The notes: generated by a model not told the origin, from the letters alone. DNA of 12,528 bases from Alphaproteobacteria bacterium (GCA_025998735.1 BNWJ01000032.1:1-12528), one strand, 5' to 3'. Shown: positions 1 through 6,087, counted from the stretch's first letter. Numbers and translations: made by a program.

Positions 1-92
1 CAATTGGCATGACACTCTCCGCCACCATAGTAGCTTCTCTGATGCTATGCCATAAATTGCTGAAAATGGATAATGTTTTGGAGGAAGTATGA
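1..92 (+). CDS. possible 3' end of an upstream gene (partial)
   Basis: The frame starting at base 3 is open from the window edge to a TGA at 90-92. It encodes about 29 residues, with a hydrophobic stretch (IGMTLSATIVASLMLC) followed by a charged tail ending DNVLEEV. The stop overlaps the ATG of the next reading frame (ATGA), as in translationally coupled genes, and GGAGGAAG just upstream would serve that next start. A membrane-protein C-terminus is possible, but the stretch is too short to identify and could be chance. Confidence 0.25.
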   Translation, partial: IGMTLSATIVASLMLCHKLLKMDNVLEEV

Positions 93-169
93 CCATATTT
101 ACAGACAACATCACAAGCATTCACGGAAATGTCGGGATAAAATGACTTCAGAATCTAGATGACATTATG
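89..169 (+). pseudogene. broken start of an APH_6_hur-like kinase (copy 1)
   Basis: The frame begins MTIFTDNITSIHGNVGIK and then meets TGA. It aligns codon for codon with the frame at 1279 (MTILTDNITSIHGDIGEKW): the TGG codon for Trp in that copy is TGA here, and weaker similarity continues for about eight codons (LQNLDDIM against FGYLDSIV). Beyond about 169 no likeness is visible. A good Shine-Dalgarno (GGAGGAAG) precedes the ATG. This is a decayed paralogue of the 1279 locus, itself recognised only by its C-terminal motif. The identification of the pair as homologous is strong; the family name is moderate. Confidence 0.5.
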
Positions 170-258
170 CATCATTATTGATTTTTTCGCGGAGCAGTCG
201 ACAAGAAGAAAGGAAAATGTCGCAAATAAAATAATAATTTCCTTTTTGCAAACAAAGA

Positions 259-1056
259 TCACTTCTTGGACACTCCAAACCGGTTCCAACAGCGAGTTAA
301 TGTCGATACAGTTAGATGAAAAAACATGCCCCAACGTGTTTTCCACATACCCCCACTACAATTTGCCACATGTTTTCTCCATATTTCCGAAGACTTATCG
401 TAAGGAACAGGAAGCAATTGCTCAGCCAAGGACCGACTACACTGGAAATGCATATAATCCATTGGTTGTCTCCATTTGCCTCCCCAAATATCAAATCCAT
501 GCAACCTAAATATAGCGACTACCAAGTCCGTAACCATGCCATCCCTAAAAACGCCCCTATTAAGGAACCAATCATCCGATCCTTCTTCTTGAATTATCCG
601 CTCTAATACAGCTCGCACTTCCAATTCTGGCAGCTTTAATTCATCTCTTAGCTCTCCTTCTATACGCTTACGATCTGCCCCTCTATCAGCTAAACGTTCC
701 GGAATTATTACATGCTCTACAGCATCATAGTATGGATTCATTGTATCATTCACATCAACTGCTAACCCAGAGGCATGCAGCGATGGTTTAGTACCTCTAA
801 CTATTAATCTTGGATCATGGCCAGAAGCTCTGTATACAGGGAACCTAATCTTAAAAAGCCACCAAAAAATTTTTCTCACGGAATCAGCGCAAACATCTAA
901 CACATCGATATTGATTTCTCTCGTCTCGTTTGTAAAAGTCCAAACAGTTACTTTCACAGATACAATTCTGCCTGCTGTTGCCTGTTCAATTTGCTCCATA
1001 GTCATCCCCAAAATACTTTGGGCAAAAAACACTATGATAAATACATATTTCTTCAT
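259..1056 (-). CDS. exported M15-family metallopeptidase (D,D-carboxypeptidase/endolysin-like)
   Basis: A 265-residue protein starting MKKYVFIIVFFAQSILG, a short basic n-region plus hydrophobic core typical of a Sec signal peptide. An ATG five codons upstream is possible but would put extra residues before the signal. The zinc-site motifs of the M15 (VanY/endolysin, Peptidase_M15_4-like) fold are visible: LHASGLAVDVN gives His94 and Asp101, and WGGKWRQPMDYMHFQ gives the catalytic acid Asp200 and third zinc ligand His203. Members of this family cut peptide bonds in peptidoglycan stems or cross-links, so the product should act in the periplasm or outside the cell. It stands alone on the minus strand between decayed plus-strand genes, with its own -10 box. 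It could be a wall-remodelling enzyme, a captured phage-type lysin, or a weapon against other bacteria; the sequence does not decide. Confidence 0.8.
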   Translation of the reverse strand: MKKYVFIIVFFAQSILGMTMEQIEQATAGRIVSVKVTVWTFTNETREINIDVLDVCADSVRKIFWWLFKIRFPVYRASGHDPRLIVRGTKPSLHASGLAVDVNDTMNPYYDAVEHVIIPERLADRGADRKRIEGELRDELKLPELEVRAVLERIIQEEGSDDWFLNRGVFRDGMVTDLVVAIFRLHGFDIWGGKWRQPMDYMHFQCSRSLAEQLLPVPYDKSSEIWRKHVANCSGGMWKTRWGMFFHLTVSTLTRCWNRFGVSKK

Positions 1057-1073
1057 TTTAAGTCCACACATAG

Positions 1074-1103
1074 ATTATACGCACGTATATTAACGAAAAA
1101 TAA
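1074..1103 (-). promoter_or_regulatory. sigma70-type promoter of the M15 peptidase gene
   Basis: On the minus strand a perfect TATAAT (1074-1079) lies 18 bp downstream of TTATTT (1098-1103), a weak -35. Transcription would begin about 10-15 nt before the ATG at 1056, giving a very short leader with only a weak GGA as ribosome site. Confidence 0.45.
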
Positions 1104-1146
1104 GCATTATTACAATACTCTTCATCATTTCAGGAGGCGCTTTTTT

Positions 1147-1269
1147 ATGGTAAACCTTCTAAAGTTTTGTAATATTCAATATCGGAAGCGCAATGGCTGG
1201 ATTGGTTTAAGTTGGAAGTATGGACTCGAAGATTTGAAAAAGTCAATTAAAACTGCGAAAAATTCGTAG
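1147..1269 (+). CDS. small hypothetical protein, 40 aa
   Basis: ATG at 1147 is preceded at a good distance by a near-perfect Shine-Dalgarno (CAGGAGGCG, 1131-1139). The 40-residue product (MVNLLKFCNIQYRKRNGWIG... ending KTAKNS) is basic, has no transmembrane segment and matches no family I recognise. It ends 9 nt before the ATG of the kinase remnant at 1279. The strong ribosome site argues that something was translated here; the short length suggests a small gene or the truncated stub of a longer one. Confidence 0.4.
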   Translation: MVNLLKFCNIQYRKRNGWIGLSWKYGLEDLKKSIKTAKNS

Positions 1270-1278
1270 GGGAAATTT

Positions 1279-1557
1279 ATGACCATACTCACAGATAACA
1301 TCACAAGCATTCACGGAGATATCGGCGAGAAATGGTTTGGCTATTTGGATTCTATTGTCGCAGATCTTGCAAAAAAAGTGCGTGCCGCACACGCTTTTAT
1401 TCCCAAAGAGTAGAAAATTGTTGACCCCATCGATAAAATTTGGAAATACGAAAATGCTATGTCGATTGTAGAAAATAGAATCGACGCCTTTTCGAAATTA
1501 CTAAATGTTGATCCGAAACGTATCGCACAGTGGACTTTTGTAAAATCCGTAATATAA
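1279..1557 (+). pseudogene. aminoglycoside/hydroxyurea kinase (APH_6_hur) remnant
   Basis: One frame of 93 codons broken by an in-frame TAG at 1411. The N-terminal part (EKWFGYLDSIVADLAKKVRA) resembles the start of APH_6_hur (streptomycin 6-kinase type) proteins. The C-terminal part (RIDAFSKLLNVDPKRIAQW then TFVKSV) resembles their terminal helices, which typically read LGLDxxRlxxWaxaqaVL. The family is usually around 270-300 residues, so the ATP-binding and catalytic core is missing, lost by an internal deletion. Kinases of this family phosphorylate small hydroxylated compounds including streptomycin. This copy cannot be functional. A second, shorter trace lies at 89. Confidence 0.55.
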
Positions 1558-1777
1558 ATTCAAAAAAATCATATTCATCGATGATAGAATAGATAATCTG
1601 AAATCCGTTGAGAAAGTCTCAAATGAAATCGACGCTGAATTTGTTGGAATTGAATATACATATTCGAAAACCAAAAAACGTCCGACTCTGAATCTAGAAA
1701 AAGCCAGAAAACAATTCGAGATTCTTATAAAAGAAAAACGCTGGGTATCGGATGAAGAAATGGAAAAGATAAAATGA
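1553..1777 (+). pseudogene. DUF2608-like protein, C-terminal fragment
   Basis: Open without a usable start codon from just before the kinase remnant's stop to TGA at 1775-1777. The text begins FKKIIFIDDRIDNLKSVEK, followed by AEFVGIEYTYSK. The run of hydrophobics, IDD, then an Asn-Leu-x-Ser-Val-Glu helix is the pattern seen near the C-terminus of DUF2608 proteins (HAD-like, common in Legionella, chlamydiae and intracellular alphaproteobacteria). About two thirds of such a protein, including the start, is missing. Its stop overlaps the ATG of the GrpB fragment, suggesting that the two were once an operon. Family assignment is from memory of the motif only. Confidence 0.5.
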
Positions 1778-1947
1778 AAATCGAAGTTGTTACATATAAT
1801 TCTGACTGGCCGAAAATGTTTGAGTCGGAAAAAACGATAATTTCGAACGCGCTTGGCTTAACACCCCAGGAGTTCTGCAATGATCTAATTTTTGAGTGGA
1901 TTTATAGACAAAATGCGCCGCAAGTCCCTCTCCACCAGATGCCATAA
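1774..1947 (+). pseudogene. GrpB (UPF0157) family, N-terminal fragment
   Basis: The start MKIEVVTYNSDWPKMFESEK, followed by TIISNALG, matches the opening of GrpB/UPF0157 proteins, nucleotidyltransferase-fold proteins of about 170 residues. After residue 29 the likeness stops: the expected IHHIGSTSVPG motif is absent. The frame continues through foreign sequence (LTPQEFCNDLIFEW...) to TAA at 1945, inside the fold-back element. The gene therefore appears truncated by an insertion or rearrangement near 1860. Its ATG overlaps the preceding stop (ATGA). Confidence 0.6.
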
Positions 1948-2050
1948 TATCGAGAAACAGTAAAATTTCCGTTAATGGTTGAAAATTTTTGCAATTTTCT
2001 AACGCTTTTATTGGAAAATGGCATCTGGTGGAAGATGTCCTGCGTACATT
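1912..2050. repeat. long fold-back (imperfect inverted-repeat) element
   Basis: Nested inverted arms share one centre: AATG/CATT at 1912/2047, CGCA/TGCG near 1918/2040, a perfect 15-bp pair TCCACCAGATGCCAT (1931-1945) and ATGGCATCTGGTGGA (2018-2032), TAAAA/TTTTA, CGTTA/TAACG, and GAAAATT (1981-1987)/AATTTTC (1993-1999) around a 5-nt loop. It has no room for a transposase, so a MITE-like or other palindromic mobile element is likely. It follows the break in the GrpB fragment. Confidence 0.6.
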
Positions 2051-2303
2051 GGAAAATCTAAAAACTCGGTAATTTTAGGGGTTCTACAAACTGCTGGGGT
2101 GGCAAGGTCCTATGCTTAAACCTAACGTTGCTGCTTCGGCTCCAAGGACTCGATAACGCCCGATCGCTAGTCTTTACCGTGCCGGACTATCTCCAACTGT
2201 ATACCAGCAGCTCCGTTCGACACACCAGAAGGCGGTCCTGGCTGGATGAAGGGAGACATTCTTATCCACTGCCGTTCATGGTCTTCCTATCACAAGACAC
2301 ACC
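2051..2303. other. non-coding stretch of unknown nature downstream of ank1
   Basis: About 250 bp with no convincing gene. It is less AT-rich than its surroundings and has several short minus-strand stems, for example TAGTC/GACTA around 2170-2192 and GCTGCT/AGCAGC around 2132-2212. These could belong to a structured transcript trailing ank1 or to the remains of an inserted element. I looked for SRP RNA, tmRNA and RNase P RNA signatures and found none. Confidence 0.3.
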
Positions 2304-3149
2304 TCATTTAGCGTCTTTTGACTCAAGAAAACGGATGATTCCTGGCAGGCTACTTCCACCAGACGATGTGCTGAACAGACAAAAGCCCGCGGTGATGTCA
2401 GTCGGCGGATTTTGTCGTTCCAGGGCAGCATATGCTATCCTCTGATCATTTAGATCTCTTGCATATGCCAAAGGAGTCTGTCCATTCGCGTTTTTCTCAT
2501 TCACTCGAGCTCCTAGTAGGCATAGTAGCCCGACCATGGCCAGCTGGCCTCTTTCAATGGCACAAAATATCGGCGTGTTTTGACGGCTACCAGGGGCGCT
2601 ACCGACGCCATTCGGATCAACTCCCTCAGCCGCAAGGTCAATGGCCATCTCAAGATCACCAACAGAAGCGGCATGACACAAAGCGTATGTTTTTCTCGTC
2701 GTGTTTTTCGACTCATCCTTCACCTTTGATAGGTAGCCTGCAGTACTGAATCCCTCAAGAAAATCGACGACCTTTTGCGGTTGATGGTTCTTTCGGTCAG
2801 CCCACCATGCTTTAGGATAGTTGCAAGCTTTTGCGTACTTCAAAGGGGTTTGTTTGGCTGCGTTGGTCGCATCCAGCCTAGCGCCCGCCAGGCACAAAAG
2901 TTTGACCATGGCAATGCGGCTTATCTCAATTGCCAAAAACAGCGGCATGTTTTTATGGCAACCGTGTGTATCGCAGACGCCATTTGGGTCAGCTCCTCTA
3001 TCAACCAGAAGCTGAACCGCAGTCGCGAGTTTACCGGCCCAAATTGCATCAAACAAATCTTTAGTTTTATCCATTGCACTCACCGACACAACTGTCACCA
3101 TTGACAGTGCGCATATAGCTCCTTTTATTGCGGACATGGTTTTATTCAT
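2304..3149 (-). CDS. exported ankyrin-repeat protein, two-module (ank1)
   Basis: 281 residues from the ATG at 3147-3149, which has GGGGGA just upstream. A longer frame starting at 3209 is excluded because that codon lies inside the -35 box. Residues 1-25 (MNKTMSAIKGAICALSMVTV then VSVSA) form a Sec-type signal peptide. Two related modules follow, roughly residues 31-110 and 155-234. Each carries ankyrin hallmarks: A-x-x-G-x-L helix, GADPNG or GVDPNG turn, (M/T)P-L/I-F-x-AIE, MVxLLCLxGAR, then QTPLxYA. Ankyrin repeats bind proteins, and in host-associated bacteria such proteins are often effectors, but the partner is unknown. The module was probably doubled inside the gene. It is a paralogue of ank2 and shares its promoter and signal sequence almost exactly. 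Confidence 0.8.
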   Translation of the reverse strand: MNKTMSAIKGAICALSMVTVVSVSAMDKTKDLFDAIWAGKLATAVQLLVDRGADPNGVCDTHGCHKNMPLFLAIEISRIAMVKLLCLAGARLDATNAAKQTPLKYAKACNYPKAWWADRKNHQPQKVVDFLEGFSTAGYLSKVKDESKNTTRKTYALCHAASVGDLEMAIDLAAEGVDPNGVGSAPGSRQNTPIFCAIERGQLAMVGLLCLLGARVNEKNANGQTPLAYARDLNDQRIAYAALERQNPPTDITAGFCLFSTSSGGSSLPGIIRFLESKDAK

Positions 3150-3180
3150 AAAATCCCCCATATTTAAAAACCTACTAAGC

Positions 3181-3209
3181 ATAATACTATATTTCGAGGC
3201 AATTGTCAA
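3181..3209 (-). promoter_or_regulatory. strong sigma70-type promoter of ank1
   Basis: On the minus strand, consensus TTGACA (3204-3209), 17 bp spacer, TATTAT (3181-3186). The leader is about 25 nt and contains GGGGGA as ribosome site before the ATG at 3149. This is one of the best promoter matches in the window. Confidence 0.75.
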
Positions 3210-3295
3210 GCGTTTTTTTAAAAACTTTGCATTTTTTATTCAGATATATTTTTTCGCGAAGACAGCGTTCAAATCGCAGAGTCAAAATCAAGCGG

Positions 3296-3655
3296 ATCCA
3301 ATGTCACGTTAGTGTGCGGCTCTCTTCTGCATTCTGCCGGATGTATGTCAAAGACACGAAAGGAGCAGCCTCAATAACAATCTGCTCCTCGAATACCAAC
3401 ATGTTGGACTGTTTATTTCACGCTACCGCCGATTATACCAAGTTCCGTTTTAAACTAACCAAAAGAACAGGCGTATCTACTGAAAGTGAGCAATCATTCG
3501 GATATTCTCAAACGAAATTCGCTATCACCGGAGCCATGCATACCTACGAAAAGCTTCTTCTCCCTACCCATGCCCAGGTATAAGAACCTCCGCACCAGGC
3601 CCACCTTCCGTCACACAAATGCTTAAGATCTCCGCGCTCCGGTATCGTATTCAGG
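3296..3655 (-). pseudogene. decayed second copy of mlaF
   Basis: Bases 3316-3342 match 4658-4684 of mlaF with one mismatch. Similarity then continues at lower identity and in the same order. The RVFDIHP codons correspond to RVFDLYP at mlaF residues 130-136. A short deletion between direct ATCC repeats removed the start of the ABC signature. Farther upstream, GSGD corresponds to DSGD, and TGCCC-AGGTATAA (3570-3582) corresponds to TGCCCGAGTATAA in the Walker A region (4991-5003). The last ~320 bp of mlaF are missing: the sequence jumps from the terminal palindromic repeat (3298-3312) to 3316. No frame survives. Found by eye; the near-exact core is certain, the outer part (3400-3655) is moderate. 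Confidence 0.6.
3298..3312 (-). repeat. palindromic repeat at the end of the decayed mlaF
   Basis: Minus-strand CTAACGTGACATTGG followed by ATCCGC. It is the duplicated counterpart of the copy at 4346 and differs from it at several arm positions. Confidence 0.55.
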
Positions 3656-3668
3656 CGCACTAGCGCAG

Positions 3669-4196
3669 TTATTTTTTGCAGGCGCGAACTGCATTTTCCT
3701 CCTTTAGATACTCGACGATAGTCCCATACTCATCTTCACGTGGCTCTTCTACTTGCATACATGGCAGAAACATAACGGAGGTCGTCATGGATCCCGCACA
3801 TCCACGCAAGCATGCTTCCGCGAATTCTATCGGTGTCTGACCTTCTCCGTTTTTTATATCTAGACGAGCGTTGTTTTCAAGGAGGAATTTGACCATTTTA
3901 AGGCGACTGCCATCGATGGCGCAAAACAACGCCATGGTTTGTTTTGTACAACCGGACCCCTTCCAATCACCCATTCGTTCGATTGCCACGTTCGGGTTTG
4001 CCCCAGCCTCAAGAAGTGCTTTCGCCTTTTCGATATCCCCTAACCAAGCTGCTTCGCACAAAGCAAAGTTTTTCTCGTTAAATACCTGATTTTCACTTTG
4101 GCTACTAGCCGCCTTATCCATTGCACTCACCGACACAACTCCCACCATTGACAGTGCATATATAGCTCCTTTTATTGCGGACATGGTTTTATTCAT
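3669..4196 (-). CDS. exported ankyrin-repeat protein, single-module (ank2)
   Basis: 175 residues from the ATG at 4194-4196, preceded by GGGGGA. A signal peptide nearly identical to that of ank1 (residues 1-25) is followed by a Ser/Gln-rich linker and one ankyrin module at about 44-128: ALCEAAWLGDIEKAKALLEA, GANPN, ALFCAID, MVKFLLENNARLDIKNGEGQ, TPIEFAEAC. The tail (129-175) contains four of the protein's cysteines or charged runs and a final ankyrin-like helix (GTIVEYLKEEN). It lies 139 bp downstream of mlaF but has its own promoter. Probably a secreted or periplasmic protein-binding module; an effector role is inference. Confidence 0.8.
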   Translation of the reverse strand: MNKTMSAIKGAIYALSMVGVVSVSAMDKAASSQSENQVFNEKNFALCEAAWLGDIEKAKALLEAGANPNVAIERMGDWKGSGCTKQTMALFCAIDGSRLKMVKFLLENNARLDIKNGEGQTPIEFAEACLRGCAGSMTTSVMFLPCMQVEEPREDEYGTIVEYLKEENAVRACKK

Positions 4197-4227
4197 AAAA
4201 TCCCCCATATTTAAAAACCTACTAAGC

Positions 4228-4256
4228 ATAATACTATATTTCGAGGCAATTGTCAA
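4228..4256 (-). promoter_or_regulatory. strong sigma70-type promoter of ank2
   Basis: Minus-strand TTGACA (4251-4256), 17 bp, TATTAT (4228-4233). The elements and the whole spacer equal those of ank1, so the two genes should be transcribed alike unless silenced downstream. Confidence 0.75.
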
Positions 4257-4335
4257 GTGCTTTTTTTAAAAACTTTGCATTTTTTATTCAGATATATTTT
4301 TTTGTGAAGGCAACGCTCAAATCGCACAGTTAAAA

Positions 4336-5100
4336 TCAAACGGATCCAACGTCACTCTGGTGTTTGGAAATTATGCAGGAGGCACGATAGAACTCGCGGA
4401 CGAAGTCGTCTTCGCAGTCTTTCATTTTCTCCGTATGTCCTGTCCAGACAACTTTTCCTTTGTTTAGTATGGAAGCGTGATCCGAAAGAAATTCGGCTAC
4501 TTTTAGATCGTGGGTAATGGTGAGTGACGTGATTCCAAGTTTTTTTACGGTTTCCTTGAGGAGATTGCATATTATGCCGCTGGTTACCGGATCAAGTCCC
4601 GATGTTGGTTCGTCGAACAGCAGCACCTCCGGCTCTATGGCGATGGCTCTGGCTAGAGCGGCTCTCTTCTGCATTCCGCCGGATAACTCAGCTGGATACA
4701 GGTCGAATACACGGCTTTCCAAACCAACCGATAGCAATTTCTCTTCGGCGATCGATCTTATGACGCCATTTGAATCTTTTCTGACTTGTTTCATGCCGAA
4801 TTCGATGTTTTCTATTATGGTCATGGAATCGAAGAGGGCATTTCCCTGAAATAATACACTGAATTTCCTGATGTAGCCCTTGTACTGCTTCTTATCTTTT
4901 ACGCTTAGACCATCCACAAGAATATCTCCGGAATCTATTTTAAAAATTCCCAGCAAACACTTAAGCAGAACCGATTTTCCGCACCCGGATTGCCCGAGTA
5001 TAATGTGAGTCTCTCCATCAGCTATCTCCAGAGAAACACTGTTCAACACGTTTTGCCCCTCAAACGACCTATGTACGTCTCTAAAAACTATCTTACTCAT
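4336..5100 (-). CDS. mlaF: phospholipid-transport ABC ATPase MlaF
   Basis: 254 residues from ATG 5098-5100, two bases after the mlaE stop. No Shine-Dalgarno is visible, so translation probably depends on coupling to mlaE. Walker A GQSGCGKS (36-43), Q-loop Gln85 in LFQGNALFDS (typical of MlaF), signature LSGGM (139-143), Walker B LLFDEP (160-165), D-loop SGLD and switch His197 are all intact. MlaF drives the MlaE permease in glycerophospholipid movement between the inner membrane and the outer membrane. The last residues (HQSDVGSV) are encoded by a palindromic repeat unit at 4346-4360, so the C-terminus has been shaped by the repeat. The usual next gene, mlaD, is absent and ank2 follows. A decayed copy lies at 3296-3655. 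Confidence 0.9.
   Translation of the reverse strand: MSKIVFRDVHRSFEGQNVLNSVSLEIADGETHIILGQSGCGKSVLLKCLLGIFKIDSGDILVDGLSVKDKKQYKGYIRKFSVLFQGNALFDSMTIIENIEFGMKQVRKDSNGVIRSIAEEKLLSVGLESRVFDLYPAELSGGMQKRAALARAIAIEPEVLLFDEPTSGLDPVTSGIICNLLKETVKKLGITSLTITHDLKVAEFLSDHASILNKGKVVWTGHTEKMKDCEDDFVREFYRASCIISKHQSDVGSV
4346..4360 (-). repeat. palindromic repeat at the mlaF 3' end
   Basis: Minus-strand CCAGAGTGACGTTGG followed by ATCCG and a T-rich stretch: a copy of the CCAnCGTGACGnTGG family, with one arm degraded. It lies inside the last codons of mlaF and could fold in the transcript as a weak terminator. Confidence 0.6.
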
Positions 5101-5102
5101 AT

Positions 5103-5873
5103 TTAAAAAAACAACGCCGTTAATAGATAATTTAAAACAAGAACTCCTATGCAAGATGAGACTACAGCACCGGTGGTAGCGCGTCCAACTCCTCTTGCTC
5201 CGAGATCACTGTAGAACCCATGATAGCATCCCAGAGACGCAATGCAAAATCCAAATGCGGAAGCCTTTGCCAACCCAGACACCACATCCATTAGCTGAAG
5301 GTTTTGGATGGTTTGCGCTATGTACGGTCCGGACGAGAAATCCAACACGGTGACTGACACCAGAAACCCGCCCATCACGCCGATTATGTCCGCGATTAGC
5401 ACCAGAAACGGAAGCATTAGCACTCCGGCAATGACTCTGGGGGCCACGAGAAAATTAAATGGATTTACTCTCATGGTTAGCAAAGCATCAAGCTGCTCCG
5501 AAACCCTCATGGATCCGATCTCGGCGGCTATAGACGATCCAAGTCGACCAGCCACCATTAATCCGGCGAATACGGGGCCCAGCTCACGGGTTATGCTGAT
5601 TACAACGACGGTCGCAATCGCTCCTTCGGCATTGAATCTCGTAAATCCCAGATGCATTTGCAGAGCGAGAACCATGCCGGAAAAAATAGCCGTAAGACCG
5701 ACGATGGGCAGCGAATAGAATCCAACGGCCATCATCTGCCTGAATATTTTTTTCGGAAAAAATTTAGGCGAAAAGCAGCTAAACACTCCGCGCGCTATAA
5801 AAACAGACACTCTTCCTATTTCTTGTAGCGCATTAAGAGTATATTCTCCCAAAGTTGCAACTGACCTAACCAT
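5103..5873 (-). CDS. mlaE: phospholipid-transport ABC permease MlaE
   Basis: 256 residues from ATG 5871-5873, chosen because GGAGG stands five bases upstream and because earlier in-frame codons run through the repeat cluster at 5891-6115. MlaE/YrbE family (PF02405) features: an amphipathic N-terminal helix, about five hydrophobic segments, and the conserved core RELGPVFAGLMVAGRLGSSI (96-115) followed by AAEIGSMRVSEQLDAL (116-131), which carries the coupling region for the ATPase. It forms the inner-membrane channel of the Mla-type lipid transporter with MlaF, whose gene begins two bases after its stop. No promoter is evident in the repeat-filled 240 bp upstream, so it may be read from farther upstream or from a promoter I could not see. 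Confidence 0.9.
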   Translation of the reverse strand: MVRSVATLGEYTLNALQEIGRVSVFIARGVFSCFSPKFFPKKIFRQMMAVGFYSLPIVGLTAIFSGMVLALQMHLGFTRFNAEGAIATVVVISITRELGPVFAGLMVAGRLGSSIAAEIGSMRVSEQLDALLTMRVNPFNFLVAPRVIAGVLMLPFLVLIADIIGVMGGFLVSVTVLDFSSGPYIAQTIQNLQLMDVVSGLAKASAFGFCIASLGCYHGFYSDLGARGVGRATTGAVVSSCIGVLVLNYLLTALFF

Positions 5874-5890
5874 AAAAACCTCCAAACACA

Positions 5891-6018
5891 CCAGCTTGAA
5901 GCTGGACCCATTTTCTACACTTCCGCACGGTATGCGAGCGCTATTTTCAATGCTCAACCAACGTGACGTTGGATCCATTTTCTGCCCTTCCGCACGGTAT
6001 ACGAGCGCTATTTTCAAT
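5891..6018 (+). repeat. two tandem copies of a 61-bp palindrome-headed repeat
   Basis: Units 5891-5951 and 5958-6018 have a period of 67 bp. Each starts with a 15-nt palindrome (CCAGCTTGAAGCTGG; CCAACGTGACGTTGG), continues AYCCATTTTCT, then CTTCCGCACGGTATRCGAGC and GCTATTTTCAAT. The two palindromes differ at paired positions yet stay perfectly self-complementary, which indicates conserved structure rather than conserved bases. Confidence 0.8.
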
Positions 6019-6048
6019 CGGAAGCTCATTAGCGCAGGTACTGCAAGC

Positions 6049-6062
6049 ACCGTCACGCTGGT
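6049..6062 (-). repeat. degenerate palindromic repeat half
   Basis: Minus-strand CCAGCGTGACGGTG matches the family core on its left arm and centre but loses the right arm. It lies between the tandem units and the alr-end copy. Confidence 0.35.
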
Positions 6063-6087
6063 CGCGTACCTTTCAGCAGGTAGAGAA

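Larger units (their letters stand above)
3067..3313. repeat. duplicated block, copy 1 (ank1 signal sequence, promoter, upstream flank)
   Basis: About 247 bp matching 4114-4360 with few differences. It covers the codons of the signal peptide, the 5' leader, the promoter and the region back to a palindromic repeat that in the other copy forms the end of mlaF. It marks part of the tandem duplication of an mlaF-ank unit. Confidence 0.85.
4114..4360. repeat. duplicated block, copy 2 (ank2 signal sequence, promoter, mlaF end)
   Basis: Partner of 3067-3313, offset by 1047-1048 bp. It includes the ank2 signal-peptide codons, leader and promoter and the last codons of mlaF. Identity is highest over the promoter and leader. 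Confidence 0.85.

Noticed and set aside
2060..2303. SRP RNA, tmRNA, RNase P RNA or group I intron
   Set aside because: AGCAGC and a GATAGTCC-like motif drew attention, but the conserved GGAA apical loop, tmRNA acceptor ends, RNase P core and the P-Q-R-S order are absent.
2128..2749. Plus-strand ORFs opposite ank1 and its trailer
   Set aside because: They are antisense shadows of the ankyrin codons and of the non-coding segment, with no recognisable domain or good ribosome site.
3150..3209. Upstream in-frame ATG extending ank1 (and likewise ank2 at 4197-4256) by 20 residues
   Set aside because: The extension starts inside the -35 box and passes through the -10, so it cannot be on the transcript; the later ATG has GGGGGA and opens a signal peptide.
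3361..3388. Hairpin AGGAGCAG/CTGCTCCT and the TATAAT near 3433 as a promoter-terminator region
   Set aside because: Both lie within the decayed mlaF copy; the TATAAT lacks a fitting -35, so they are more likely products of drift. A weak role cannot be excluded.
3203..3583. 126-codon plus-strand ORF
   Set aside because: It overlaps the ank1 promoter block and the decayed mlaF on the other strand and resembles no protein family.
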